Source of the DNA: Haloarcula amylovorans
GTDB taxonomy: Archaea; Halobacteriota; Halobacteria; Halobacteriales; Haloarculaceae
Reading direction: 5' to 3'
NCBI RefSeq assembly: GCF_004681185.1
Contig: NZ_SRIF01000008.1
Span: forward strand, 1 to 64,000
DNA length: 64,000 nucleotides
A program made the position numbers and the translations under genes. Every line of letters starts with the position of its first letter. Position 1 is the stretch's first letter. The notes under the pieces are model-generated. The model did not search any database, had not been told where the DNA came from, and saw only the letters and a program-made list of their open reading frames with translations. Shown here one piece after another: positions 1-9,029 of the stretch.

Positions 1-126
1 TGGGAGGCTTCGGCCTCGCTGGACGCCTCCGAGCGCGAGCGCGAAATCCTCGCCGCCGGTGGCAAACTGCCCCACACGAAGGCCCAGCACGAAGAGAGCG
101 GCGACGCCGCACCCGCCGACGACTGA
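1..126 (+). CDS. C-terminal fragment, possibly aconitate hydratase
   Basis: An open frame enters from the left edge and ends at TGA 124-126, giving 41 residues. The segment EREILAAGGKLPHTKAQ resembles the 'LLAGGxLNYTK' tail I associate with the C-terminus of short (about 650 aa) aconitases, followed by a short acidic, alanine-rich tail. That is a memory-based match to a short, weakly constrained region, so the family is a guess. What is certain is a halophile-style coding frame on the plus strand that stops here. The body of the gene lies outside the window. Confidence 0.4.
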   Translation, partial: WEASASLDASEREREILAAGGKLPHTKAQHEESGDAAPADD

Positions 127-409
127 AGCGAGAGTCTGAGCACAGCGAAAACTCTCGTTTCGTGCAAGCGGGGAGTGCGAGGCGCGACGCGCCTCAAAAG
201 TGAGCGGCGTAGCCGCGAACGGAACGACCCGCGAGCAGAGAGCCTTCGAGCGTTGGCGGTCGCCTTGCGACCGCAATTTTTTGCGAACGGCGAAGCCGTG
301 AGCAGCGCGAGAAGTCTCTTAGAAGCCAAACGGCACGAAGCGCCGTGAAACGCGACTCTAACTCCTATTTTTCGTTCTCTCGGGAGCGGCCAGTGTACTG
401 CGGCTTCAC
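127..409. repeat. Intergenic chain of short hairpins with a terminator-like hairpin
   Basis: No gene is seen. The 283 bp contains a run of short perfect palindromes: GAGGCGCG-A-CGCGCCTC near 180-196, GCGGC-GTA-GCCGC near 208-220, and GCGGTCG-CCTTG-CGACCGC at 256-274 followed directly by AATTTTTT (275-282). The last has the form of an intrinsic terminator for the upstream plus-strand gene, although haloarchaea mainly need only the U-tract. More small hairpins (ACGGC-GAA-GCCGT type) follow. Confidence 0.5.
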
Positions 410-1678
410 CTACGCGTTACCGTGACGCGCGAGTCGTTCCATGACCGGCGTGGCGGCGATGCCGTGGACGACGATGGAGACGAGGACGACGAACCCCACG
501 AGCGCCCAGAGCAGTTCCGACTGCGCGAACGTCTCTTGGTTGAGAGCGTACGCGAGATAGTAGAACGAGCCGATACCGCGGATACCGAAAAACGAGATGG
601 TCGTCCACTCGTTTCGCTCCAGCGGTGACGCGAAGAGACCCAGCACACCGGCGAGCGGTCGGAGCACGAAGAGAAGCACCAGTCCGACGGCCGCGGTTTC
701 CCACGTCAGCGGCGACAGCAGACCGGTAGCCAGTGCGCCGCCGAACAGCGTCAACAGGACGCCCATCGCCAGTCGCTCTGTCACCTCGGAGAAGTCGTGG
801 AGCGCCTGATTGTAGTCGTGAAACCGCTCGTAGTGGCGGACCAACAGCGCGGCCACGAAGACCGCGATGAAGCCGTACCCCTGGACGAGTTCCGTTATCC
901 CGTAGACGAGCAAGGTACCGCCCAGTATCTCCGCGCCCTCCACCGCCTCGGCGAGGCGCGTGGTCGGCGAGAACCGAAACAGGAGTTGCGCGAGCAGGTA
1001 GCCCAAGACCAGGCCGCTCACGACGCCGACGCCGATCTTGTAGCCGACGTACATCCCGCCCCACTTGCCGAGCCAGTCGGTCCCGGCGAACCCCGCGCCG
1101 GCGACGAGAATGGCGGCGTAGGTAAACGGGAACGCTAACCCGTCATTGAGACCGGCTTCGGAGGTGAGCGCGAACCGCGTCTCGTGTTCGTGTTCCCGTT
1201 CCTCGTGGTAGTCGTCCGCGTCACCGTGGCCCTCGCCGGGCGGCCCGACCTGTACGTCAGAAGCTAACACCGGGTCTGTCGGGGCGATGACGGCCCCCAG
1301 GAGGAGGGCGGCCGCGGGAACGAATCCCAGCGTCCACCAGCCAAGTAGCGCCGCGCCCGCGATCGTCAGCGGCATCGTAATGGCCAACAACCGCCACGTC
1401 GAGGTCCACGTCCGGAGCGAGAACGGCCGGTCGAGTTTCAGTCCCGCGCCCATCAGCGAGACGATGACGACGAACTCAGCTAACTTCTCAGCGATGTCGC
1501 CGTGGACTATCGGGTCGGGCGCAGGTATCCCGTAGGGGACCGAGAATGCGACCGCGCCGAAGGCCACGAAGAACAACGGCGGCGATATCGATCGGTCGGC
1601 CAGTAGTTCTGGAAGCGTCGCCGCCGCGAGCGCGGCGGCCCCGAGAAACACTAGTCCGAGTACGTAGGTCTCGACCAT
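410..1678 (-). CDS. Na+/H+ antiporter, CPA1/NhaP-type
   Basis: A 422-residue polytopic membrane protein with about a dozen hydrophobic segments along its length. The central APTDPVLASDV is the hallmark TDP motif of CPA1 antiporters, and SEAGLNDGLAFPF is the conserved acidic ion-binding segment (the ND pair of CPA1 proteins). A histidine- and glutamate-rich cytoplasmic loop lies between these motifs (GHGDADDYHEEREHEHE); this could respond to pH or metals, but that is inference. Family role: Na+ export in exchange for H+, i.e. sodium and pH homeostasis. Slightly longer than a minimal CPA1 core and with no C-terminal regulatory domain. Monocistronic by context, since the neighbours on both sides are spacer repeats. 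Confidence 0.9.
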   Translation of the reverse strand: MVETYVLGLVFLGAAALAAATLPELLADRSISPPLFFVAFGAVAFSVPYGIPAPDPIVHGDIAEKLAEFVVIVSLMGAGLKLDRPFSLRTWTSTWRLLAITMPLTIAGAALLGWWTLGFVPAAALLLGAVIAPTDPVLASDVQVGPPGEGHGDADDYHEEREHEHETRFALTSEAGLNDGLAFPFTYAAILVAGAGFAGTDWLGKWGGMYVGYKIGVGVVSGLVLGYLLAQLLFRFSPTTRLAEAVEGAEILGGTLLVYGITELVQGYGFIAVFVAALLVRHYERFHDYNQALHDFSEVTERLAMGVLLTLFGGALATGLLSPLTWETAAVGLVLLFVLRPLAGVLGLFASPLERNEWTTISFFGIRGIGSFYYLAYALNQETFAQSELLWALVGFVVLVSIVVHGIAATPVMERLARHGNA

Positions 1679-2120
1679 TGGTCTATTTCGAGGACCGCTA
1701 CGCTTACCGTCCCGGCTTGCAATCGAATCCCGTCACGGGAGCGATGTGATACCGAGACTCCTACGACGCGGCGTTCAGAGTGATGGGCCAAATGCTGTCG
1801 GGTCAGGAGCGAGTGACGCGGCCCGCGAGACGCCGACCGAAGGGAGGGGTCTCGAAGCGGAACGATGAGCGAAGCGAACCGTGGTGCCGGAGTGTCCGAG
1901 CGACCCGCCGTCAGAGCAGAGCTCTGACGAGCCTTCGTTCGCGTCGCTCACGAAGACGGGGAAGAGCAGGCCCGCCTGAGAGCATACCGCGAGCGGAGCG
2001 AGCGGTTTCACCGGTCGTGAGCGAAGCGAACGACCGGCCGTTTTTCCCCATGTTTTTGGAGGACGGGGTTCCCGCAGCGACCGGCGGGAGAGAGGAAACC
2101 CCGTACTGTAAAAAGTGGTC
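1679..2120. repeat. Intergenic region with mosaic hairpin repeat, copy A
   Basis: No gene is supported in these 442 bp. The right part (about 1956-2118) is a copy of a dispersed repeat. It has the block ACGGGGAAGAGCAGGC then CTGAGAGCAT, a hairpin, CGGTTTCACCGG, a second hairpin (GGTCG..CGACC), then GTTTTTCCCCATGTTTTTGG, a G/C-rich stem (GGGGTTCCC) and a terminal AAAAAG. The same blocks recur at 30073-30205, 34620-34802 and, inverted, 32021-32100. The copy abuts the stop codon of arlJ, so on the minus strand its T-tracts could end the archaellum transcript. Confidence 0.6.
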
Positions 2121-3869
2121 TCAGATTGCGAGGAACTGCGTCACCAGCCACTTCGTAAACGTCCCCGTCACGCCGCCGATCCACGAGAGCATGACGAAGT
2201 GGAGGTAAGTATTTGCTTTGTGGCCGCCGTCGACGGTGCGAATCATCAGAGCAGAGAGCATGGCTGAGAACATGATGATGATGACCAGCAGGAACTCGAT
2301 GAGCGGGATATTGTAGACGCCGGTGTTGATGAGCGAGTTCACGTCGAGTCGGCTACCGGCATTCAGGTTGAGCGACATCTGTGCGAGGATGTTGACGACT
2401 TGCAGGCCGATGAAGAACGCGAAGGTGGAGGCAGCGGTGATTCCGTAGAGCAGGCCGACCATGGTCGTCGTCGCCTGCTTTCGCTTCTGACGCAGTTGGA
2501 GCACCTCGTTCATGTTGGCAGCGATGAGTTCACCCAGTTGCTTGGGCGAGCCGCCCATCTCGCGGCCGATGAGATACATCTCCGAGAAGGTCTGGATGAG
2601 GTAGGAGCGACAGTCGGCGGTGAAGTAGCGCCACGCCGCGGTCGGTTCGATGCGCATGTTCAGCCGCCTGTAGAGGTCGTTGATGTCCGCGGTCAACGGG
2701 CCGAAGTCCTTCTTGCGGAGGGTTCGAAGTACCATCCCCGTCGTCGATTGTTTCGCGCCTTCGGTGGCTCCCAGCGCGCGGATGAAACTGGGGAACTCGT
2801 CGTCGCGGGCTTTGACGCGCTGTTCTTCCTGTCGGAAGACGATGCCGGGGATGAGCATCGGGGTGATGGGAACGACGGCGTAGAACGGAAGCGGGACCTC
2901 GTCGAGGAAGAAGAGGAGGTCGTTCAGGGAGATGGGCGAGACGCCGAACATCCCACCCAGCGTGATGAAGAGGAGGACCGCCGAGAGACCGACGCCGACG
3001 TACATCGACTTATCGAGGCGCTCCTCGATGGGAGAGGGGTACTCCTCGGGGTGGAACCACAGCGGGTCGTAGGGAGCCATCGACCGGATGGCGAGGTAGA
3101 AGCCCGACTGGACGAAGATGTACATCACGATGACGGCGCTGACGGTCATCGTCGGGTTGGTCCCGGTGAGCACCGGGAGGACGACGGCGAACACCAGCGC
3201 GAACGTCATCGAGAGGATCATCGAGAGGTAGAGGTCTTTCATCACTTCGAGGCTGTCGAGCGAACTGCTGTAGACGGTGGTGTAGTGCTGGATGATCTGC
3301 GCTTGCTCGGAGATGAGGTAGTCGTCGAGTGACTGGCCCGCACCGAGGGTGTACGCGAGGCGGTCCAGAAAGTCCGAGAAAGCGTCGCTCGGGACTTCTT
3401 TCGCACGACGGCGGCAGGCGTCGTCCAGACTCTGGTTCCATGTATCAACCAGTTGGGTGATCCGGTGCATCTCCATGGCGAGTTCGCCGTACTCCTCCTC
3501 ACGAGCGAGGGTGCGAAACACCTCCATGCGGTCGATTTTTGTCGTCGCCAGCACCGTCATGTGGGTGATCAGGAGGTGAAAGCGGTTGTTGAGTTCGCGC
3601 TTGCGCTGGCTGAGCAGTATCTTCGGGTAGAACAACGCCGCTGCCATCGCCAGAAATCCGAGCAGAGGGATCGGGAGGCGAATCATCAGTGGCTGGTCCA
3701 ACAGGAGCGCGGCCACCACCGACAGGAGGAAAAATCCCGCCGAGGGCAGGAGGATAAAGAAGAGGTACCGCTCCAGCGGAATCGTCATCTGTCGGTACGA
3801 CTCCACCAGTCCCTGTACGGTCTCGGAGATCGTCAGGTCGAGACTGTTCTCGGCTTCGCTCTGGGCCAT
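2121..3869 (-). CDS. arlJ: Archaellum membrane platform protein ArlJ (FlaJ)
   Basis: 582 residues. A soluble N-terminus of about 50 aa precedes a first transmembrane pair (FFILLPSAGFFLLSVV). A cytoplasmic domain of about 120 aa rich in charged helices, a second membrane block and a C-terminal multi-helix block follow. This is the T2SSF/GspF-like duplication typical of FlaJ. It is the membrane anchor on which the ArlI ATPase assembles and rotates the filament. It is the last gene of the arl operon; its ATG at 3869 overlaps the arlI stop (ATGA), which fixes the start. Family assignment is strong because of order and topology. Confidence 0.96.
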   Translation of the reverse strand: MAQSEAENSLDLTISETVQGLVESYRQMTIPLERYLFFILLPSAGFFLLSVVAALLLDQPLMIRLPIPLLGFLAMAAALFYPKILLSQRKRELNNRFHLLITHMTVLATTKIDRMEVFRTLAREEEYGELAMEMHRITQLVDTWNQSLDDACRRRAKEVPSDAFSDFLDRLAYTLGAGQSLDDYLISEQAQIIQHYTTVYSSSLDSLEVMKDLYLSMILSMTFALVFAVVLPVLTGTNPTMTVSAVIVMYIFVQSGFYLAIRSMAPYDPLWFHPEEYPSPIEERLDKSMYVGVGLSAVLLFITLGGMFGVSPISLNDLLFFLDEVPLPFYAVVPITPMLIPGIVFRQEEQRVKARDDEFPSFIRALGATEGAKQSTTGMVLRTLRKKDFGPLTADINDLYRRLNMRIEPTAAWRYFTADCRSYLIQTFSEMYLIGREMGGSPKQLGELIAANMNEVLQLRQKRKQATTTMVGLLYGITAASTFAFFIGLQVVNILAQMSLNLNAGSRLDVNSLINTGVYNIPLIEFLLVIIIMFSAMLSALMIRTVDGGHKANTYLHFVMLSWIGGVTGTFTKWLVTQFLAI

Positions 3870-5542
3870 CAGTTGGGCTTCGAGATGTTGAACGGAATCC
3901 CTTCGACGCCGTCGCGCTGGAAGTCCGAGATGAAGTCGTTGACCTCGTGATAGCCCAGGATGCCCTCTTGCATGGCGCGCTCAATCATGTTCGCGCGGAA
4001 CTCCAGGTCGTCGTAGATGTCGCGGGTGTCTTCGTAGCCCAGTAGCGTCGCAATCTGTTCTTCGAGGACGTAGGAGTTGTTCATCCCCTGGAAGACGATT
4101 TCGTCCTCGACGGGGTCCCAGTTGAACACCTGTCGGGTGACGACGCCGTCCATCTCCTTGGAGTAGCCTTCGATTTCCTGCACCGAGGTGACTCGGCGCA
4201 GGACCCGGTCGCCCTGTTTGACGCGGTTCTGGAATAGCGCGACGTCAGCGACGTCCATGAACGTCTCAGGGACGTTGATGGGTTCGCCGGTAAAGCGCTG
4301 AATCATCGAGACGATGTCGCTCGCGTGGAAGGTCAGCATCACTGGGTGGCCGGTCTGGGCCGCCTGGAACGCCATCCGACCTTCCTCACCACGAACCTCA
4401 CCCACGATGATGTAGTCGGGCCGTGAACGCAGGGCGGCCGCGACGAGGTCGAACATGTCGATGCTGGTCCCCTCGTCTTCGCCCTCGCGGGTCAGCAGTT
4501 GCTGCCACGTGTTGTGCGGGGGCAACACCTCGGCGGTGTCCTCCGCGGTGTAGATCTTCGCATCGTCGGGGATGAACGAGGTGATGGCGTTCAGCGTCGT
4601 CGTCTTTCCGGACGCCGTCTCGCCGACGACGAACACGGTCTGTTCGTTCTCCAGGCAGAGCCAGAGATACGCCGCCAGCTCCGGCGAGAGAGTCATCCAC
4701 TTCGTAATCTGGAAGACCGAGAGGGGAACTTCGTCGCCCTGTCGGATGGTGAGTGACGGTCCCTTGACGCTCACGTCGTCGGAGTAGATGAGGTTCAGAC
4801 GCGACCCGTCCGGGAGCGTCGAGTCGACGATGGGGTCCGAATCGGAGACGGGGTCGCCGATTCGCTCGCCCATGTTGCGGAGCCACTGGTCGAAGGCCTG
4901 CTCGCTCTCCCACTCGACGGTGGTCTCTAACATGCCGTAGACGCCGTGGTCGACGTGGCACTCACTGCGGCCGATAACGTGAATGTCCTCGTTGGCCGGG
5001 TCGCGCATCACCGGTTCGAGCGGACCGAGGCCGACGATGTCGCGATTCAGGCGATAGAGGATGTTCTCGTAGGTGGACTGGGTGACTTCGACGCTGCCCA
5101 CGTCGGTCAGATTCGACAGGCGCGTGAGGACGCCGCTGTTTCCGTCTTCGTTGCGGATGCGAGTGGTCTCTTGGAGGAGTTCCTCGATGCGGTCGTCGTA
5201 CTCGGCCTCGCTCTCGGGGGCGGGTTTGTTGACGCTCTTCTGGAGCAAGCGGTTGCGGACCTTATCGAAGACGACGCCTTCCTCCTCGTCGAGTTCCGGT
5301 TCGATGGCGTAGTACTTCATGTCCTGGCCGATGTCGCCGTAGATGTGACAGAAGATGGGTCCCCCGACGGGGTAGAGGACGTTCGGTCGGTGTGACTCGT
5401 AGTCGCCATCGGCCTCCTCGATGAGCATGGGAAACTCCCCAGTGATCTGCTTGAACTTCTTCAAGTGGTCCCGCAGGTGCGGCCGCCGGGCGGCCAGTTG
5501 TCGAAGTTCGTCCGAGGGTTTCGCGCGGCCGTGATCTGTCAT
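3869..5542 (-). CDS. arlI: Archaellum motor ATPase ArlI (FlaI)
   Basis: 557 residues, type II/IV secretion ATPase. The N-terminal domain is followed by the ATPase core with Walker A GETASGKTTT (about residue 305), Asp-box/Walker B YIIVGEVRGEE, and the His-box region MLTFHASD. It hydrolyses ATP for both archaellum assembly and rotation. A longer frame opens at 5647, but the ATG at 5542 is preferred: it lies 8 nt after GGAGGA (rc of 5550-5555), just downstream of the arlH stop, and matches the usual family N-terminus. It overlaps arlJ by 3-4 nt. Confidence 0.96.
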   Translation of the reverse strand: MTDHGRAKPSDELRQLAARRPHLRDHLKKFKQITGEFPMLIEEADGDYESHRPNVLYPVGGPIFCHIYGDIGQDMKYYAIEPELDEEEGVVFDKVRNRLLQKSVNKPAPESEAEYDDRIEELLQETTRIRNEDGNSGVLTRLSNLTDVGSVEVTQSTYENILYRLNRDIVGLGPLEPVMRDPANEDIHVIGRSECHVDHGVYGMLETTVEWESEQAFDQWLRNMGERIGDPVSDSDPIVDSTLPDGSRLNLIYSDDVSVKGPSLTIRQGDEVPLSVFQITKWMTLSPELAAYLWLCLENEQTVFVVGETASGKTTTLNAITSFIPDDAKIYTAEDTAEVLPPHNTWQQLLTREGEDEGTSIDMFDLVAAALRSRPDYIIVGEVRGEEGRMAFQAAQTGHPVMLTFHASDIVSMIQRFTGEPINVPETFMDVADVALFQNRVKQGDRVLRRVTSVQEIEGYSKEMDGVVTRQVFNWDPVEDEIVFQGMNNSYVLEEQIATLLGYEDTRDIYDDLEFRANMIERAMQEGILGYHEVNDFISDFQRDGVEGIPFNISKPN

Positions 5543-5555
5543 ATCTTCGGTCCTC

Positions 5556-6317
5556 CTATGCGACGCTCCGCGATTCGATGACGATACCAGTTCCCGACCG
5601 AACCGAGAAGCCGACGGTGTCACCGACCTGTTCGCCCATCCCGGCAAACCGGAGGACGTTGATCTGTCGACGCACGTCGTTACCGACCTCGATCATCTCC
5701 AGTTCGATGAACACGTCGGCGATGGCCCGGAACGGGCCGATTGCCTCCTCGTCAAGCGTCGAGGGGTCGACAGTCAGCATGACGCACCTGCCCTGTGAGA
5801 TTATGTCACGGAAGAAGGAGATGATCTCCAGTGCGGCCTGTCGCTCGTCGTTCTGTCGGACCAGCGCCTCGAACTTCGGGTCGTTCCTGAGGATGGCGTC
5901 GAAGGTATCGATGACGACGACGTCGGCGTCCCACATCACCTCGGCCTCCATCAGGCGTTTGAGCAGCTCCTTGCGCTCTTTTTGCTCGTTGCCGCCAGAG
6001 AACGTGTTCGAATCCCCGATATCGGCGTGCAAGAAGAGGACGTCCTCGTCGAGCAGGTGGTCGACCATGCCGTAGGACAGCGAGTGCATCTGGTCGAGAA
6101 AGCTCCCGACGGTGAGCTCCGTCGAGAGGTAGGTCACGTCGTGGCCCTCCTCACAGAGCCCGTAGGTAAAGCGCTGGCTTAGCGCGGACTTGCCGGCCCC
6201 GTAGTCCCCTTCGACGAGGATGATGCTGCCCGGCGGAATGCCGCCACCCAGTTCTTTGTTCAAGCGGTCGTGTTCGTCCAGTCCGAGCGAGAACAGATCG
6301 TTGCTTGCTAGACTCAT
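5556..6317 (-). CDS. arlH: Archaellum regulatory ATPase ArlH (FlaH)
   Basis: 253-residue RecA/KaiC-like protein. Walker A GDYGAGKS is at residues 37-44 and Walker B VVVIDTFDA lies in the middle. FlaH proteins bind ATP, form a ring under ArlI and regulate motor assembly. The ATG at 6317 overlaps the arlG stop by 4 nt, and arlI follows after 13 nt with its own ribosome binding site. There is a second KaiC-like protein in this window (16176-16901), but that one is longer at neither end and lies beside cheW, so ArlH is this gene. Confidence 0.95.
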   Translation of the reverse strand: MSLASNDLFSLGLDEHDRLNKELGGGIPPGSIILVEGDYGAGKSALSQRFTYGLCEEGHDVTYLSTELTVGSFLDQMHSLSYGMVDHLLDEDVLFLHADIGDSNTFSGGNEQKERKELLKRLMEAEVMWDADVVVIDTFDAILRNDPKFEALVRQNDERQAALEIISFFRDIISQGRCVMLTVDPSTLDEEAIGPFRAIADVFIELEMIEVGNDVRRQINVLRFAGMGEQVGDTVGFSVRSGTGIVIESRSVA

Positions 6318-6766
6318 GTTCGGAAATTAAACACCTCTTCGTCGCCGTTAACGATGACCTTGACACGGTGGTCGCCCGGCGACAGCGACTGCGCGATTTC
6401 GACGCGGACGACCATTCCGGACCGCCAGATGACACCGTCGTCGAGGAGGGTGACGCCGAACGTCGTCGCGTATCGCCCGTCGACGAACAGATCCATCTGT
6501 CCGGGTTCGGCCCCGAGGTCTTCTGACCCGGTGTTCTTGACGTGGAGCGTGATGTTGTCGTTGCCGCTGGTATTGTAAATCGCATCGCTCCCGGCGTCGG
6601 AGATGACTTCGATATCGGTACGGACCTCACTGCTGACATCGAGTCCCTGCTCGGAGACGGCGTTGCTCAGCTGCCCGATGCTGTCGGTGAACACGCCGGC
6701 GACGCTCGCCGCGACCATCATCGACGCGATGAAGAGGATGAGGTGGGAGGCCGAAACGCTCGCCAT
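6314..6766 (-). CDS. arlG: Archaellum stator protein ArlG (FlaG)
   Basis: 150 residues: one N-terminal membrane helix (LILFIASMMVAASVAGVF), then an extracytoplasmic beta-sandwich domain with NTGSEDLG and PGDHRVKV strands. In the family ArlG forms filaments capped by ArlF and anchors the motor to the S-layer. It abuts arlF (no gap) and overlaps arlH by 4 nt. There is no class III signal peptide, consistent with the ArlF/G type of N-terminus. Confidence 0.93.
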   Translation of the reverse strand: MASVSASHLILFIASMMVAASVAGVFTDSIGQLSNAVSEQGLDVSSEVRTDIEVISDAGSDAIYNTSGNDNITLHVKNTGSEDLGAEPGQMDLFVDGRYATTFGVTLLDDGVIWRSGMVVRVEIAQSLSPGDHRVKVIVNGDEEVFNFRT

Positions 6767-7210
6767 CTAGCTCACCTCCGCGGTTGTTTCGACGGCGGAG
6801 ACGCCCGGGCCGGTGACGAGCTTCACCCGGCCGGGGTCCGTCGTGACGCCGGTCGCGTTGATCACTAGTCGCTCCTCCGGAAGCCAGAGATCCGTCGTCT
6901 CGTCGCCCTCGACGGTGGTTCGGTAGCCGGTGAGATACCTGTTGTTCGCGAGCAGGTCCACGTCGCTGACGGCCAGTTCCGTCGAGCCGGTGTTGGTGAC
7001 GGTGACGTTCAGCGAGTCGGTCGTCGTGTTGTAGACGGCGGACGTGAGACCGATCGCGGTGTTTTGCTGTTCGAGCGTCCGGTCAGCCTGGGCGTCGCGG
7101 GCGTCGTTGACGTTCTCGAAGCCGTTGGCCGTCGCCGAGTAGAACATCCCGAACCCGATGAACATGGCGACGAAGATGAGGGCCGCCGAGCCGCTAACGC
7201 TGAAGCCCAT
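6767..7210 (-). CDS. arlF: Archaellum stator protein ArlF (FlaF)
   Basis: 147 residues: N-terminal membrane helix (ALIFVAMFIGFGMFYSA), short coiled region and a C-terminal beta-rich domain with the NTGSTELAVSDVDLL pattern shared with ArlG. Family role: binds the S-layer and holds the stator. A GTG at 7219 is possible, but ATG 7210 with an upstream G-rich stretch fits better; either start overlaps the 3' end of arlCE (stop 7194-7196). Confidence 0.92.
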   Translation of the reverse strand: MGFSVSGSAALIFVAMFIGFGMFYSATANGFENVNDARDAQADRTLEQQNTAIGLTSAVYNTTTDSLNVTVTNTGSTELAVSDVDLLANNRYLTGYRTTVEGDETTDLWLPEERLVINATGVTTDPGRVKLVTGPGVSAVETTAEVS

Positions 7211-8780
7211 CGGCACCACCCCCGACGAGTTTCGAGAGGGCGACGGCCTCGGGGCCGCTGTCCTCGTCGAGCTGCGAGATGTAGTGTAAGCTCTCGGTGT
7301 GGTGGTCGATGGTCAGGCCACCGCTGGCGTCCGGGACATCGTCGAAGCCGCGGAGGTAGTCCGACAGCGCGTCGGCGACCGATGCGTCGATCCAGCCGAT
7401 GGTCTCGTAGTAGTCGATAGCACGCGAGGCCTCGCGGTAGCCCGCCTGCCCGACGAGAAACTCCAGCCACTCGACGACGATGAGGTCCGCCGCAAACCCC
7501 TCGGGAACCGAATCGAGGTACGGTTTCCCGTCGTCGCTGTCGTTGCTCTCCTCGCCGTTCGTTTCGGCCGCGGATTCGGTCGTCGGCTCCGGCGTCGGTT
7601 CGGGTGCGGGTTCCGAGTCAGGTTCCGGTACAGGGTCCGGCGTCGGCTCCGGCTCCGGCTCCGGTTCCGGATCGGGTTCCACTTCGGCCGTCACGGCGTC
7701 GGCGTCCTCGCCCAACGCGTCGTCCCCCTCGTCCTCGATGACCTCGTCGAAGAGGTCGTCGTCCGCGAGGCTGTCGTCGCTGGCGTCGTCGAAGTCGCCG
7801 TCTTCGTCGTCGAACGCGGCGTCGGTGTCGTCTTCCAACAGCGCAACGTCGGACTCGGCATCGGCGTCCGATTCCTCGCCGTCGGCCCAGTCGGCGTCGC
7901 CGGATTCGTACTCGTCTTTCAGTTCGGCGAAGGATTTGCCTCCCTCGCCGTCCCCGTCGTCGGTACCCTCGTCCACGTCGAGTCCGTCGTCCATGCTCAT
8001 GTCGTCATCCGTCTCCTCGAAGTCGTCGAACTCCTCGTCGAACGACCCGCCGTCGTCTTCGAAATCGCCCATGTCGTCGTCGCCGAAGATGTCGTCGGTG
8101 TCGTCCATCCCCATCTCGTCGCCACCGCCGTCGTCGACGAGGTCCTCGTCGAAGAATCCCTCGGCGTCGGCGTTAGCGACGGAGTCGTCTATCTGTTCCT
8201 CGTCCTCGTCGCTCTCGTCGTCCTCGAAGAGACCGAAGGAGCCGCCGTCCATACCGCCCCCGCCCATCCCGGCGTCGACATCGTCGGCGAAGGGATTCAC
8301 GCCGCGGGTGACCATCTCGTAGATGTCCAGTAGTTTCCGGACGTTCTCCTCGACGCCTTCGACGGATTCGGAGATGGATTCGTTCTCGGTGCGGACGGTG
8401 TTGACCGTCGAGGAGAGCGAGCCGACCTCGTTTTCCAGTTCGTCGAGTCGGTGTTCTAACTCGTCCGTGTCCGGGCCGCTCGCGTCCTCCATGTCGCCGA
8501 ACTCGTCGTCGTCAAACCCGCCCATGTCGTCGCCATCGTCTAACCCACCGAGTCCGCCAAGATCGTCGCCCCCGCCGTCGTCGGCCATCAGTCCGCCGCC
8601 ACCGCCCATCTCGTCGTCCGCATCGTCGTCGCCCTCGTCGTCCGACATGATCGAGTCGAACATGCTCTTGATGCTCATCCCGACGAGGCCCCCCGAGAGG
8701 ACCACGAGTAACGCGGGCACAAGTGCGACTACGTCCGGGGTAGCCGCCTGTAGCGTCGGCACGAGAGCGAGACTACTCAT
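7194..8780 (-). CDS. arlCE: Fused archaellum accessory protein ArlC/D/E (FlaCE-like)
   Basis: 528 residues. An N-terminal membrane helix (ALLVVLSGGLVGMSI) is followed by an extremely Asp/Gly-rich stretch and then a predicted coiled coil ELEHRLDELENEVGSLSS (the ArlC part). Next come a second long acidic region, a Pro-Glu-rich linker encoded around 7600-7690, and a C-terminal domain (VVEWLEFLVGQAGYREA) of the FlaD/E family. In euryarchaea ArlC/D/E form the cytosolic ring that receives the CheY-CheF signal. First gene of the arl operon; a TATA-like element on the minus strand lies at 8810-8817. Its low-complexity acidic content is high even for a halophile. Confidence 0.9.
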   Translation of the reverse strand: MSSLALVPTLQAATPDVVALVPALLVVLSGGLVGMSIKSMFDSIMSDDEGDDDADDEMGGGGGLMADDGGGDDLGGLGGLDDGDDMGGFDDDEFGDMEDASGPDTDELEHRLDELENEVGSLSSTVNTVRTENESISESVEGVEENVRKLLDIYEMVTRGVNPFADDVDAGMGGGGMDGGSFGLFEDDESDEDEEQIDDSVANADAEGFFDEDLVDDGGGDEMGMDDTDDIFGDDDMGDFEDDGGSFDEEFDDFEETDDDMSMDDGLDVDEGTDDGDGEGGKSFAELKDEYESGDADWADGEESDADAESDVALLEDDTDAAFDDEDGDFDDASDDSLADDDLFDEVIEDEGDDALGEDADAVTAEVEPDPEPEPEPEPTPDPVPEPDSEPAPEPTPEPTTESAAETNGEESNDSDDGKPYLDSVPEGFAADLIVVEWLEFLVGQAGYREASRAIDYYETIGWIDASVADALSDYLRGFDDVPDASGGLTIDHHTESLHYISQLDEDSGPEAVALSKLVGGGADGLQR

Positions 8781-8809
8781 CGTCTGTGAGAATTCACTCG
8801 TCCATCATC

Positions 8810-8817
8810 AATATACC
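8810..8817 (-). promoter_or_regulatory. Probable TATA box of the arl operon
   Basis: The minus strand reads GGTATATT here, 30-37 nt before the arlCE ATG, inside an AT-rich stretch (about 8810-8890) that stands out from the GC-rich surroundings. That spacing predicts a leader of only a few nucleotides. The rest of the 8781-9029 gap shows no gene. Confidence 0.5.
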
Positions 8818-9029
8818 GTCTAGCGTATCAAATCTGATAATAGCTCTCAAAATACCCCTTCTAATCTTTTGAATTAACTTATTTCAGGACATTCAACATG
8901 AATGTGGTGGTGTGTTAGCCGCGCTTCGCCGACGAATGGCGCTGAGTCCCGCGCTTGCGGCAGCCGTACGGCTGCCGGATGTCTGACACGGAGCGTGACT
9001 CGACCACCGTCCGGCTATCGCGACCGAAA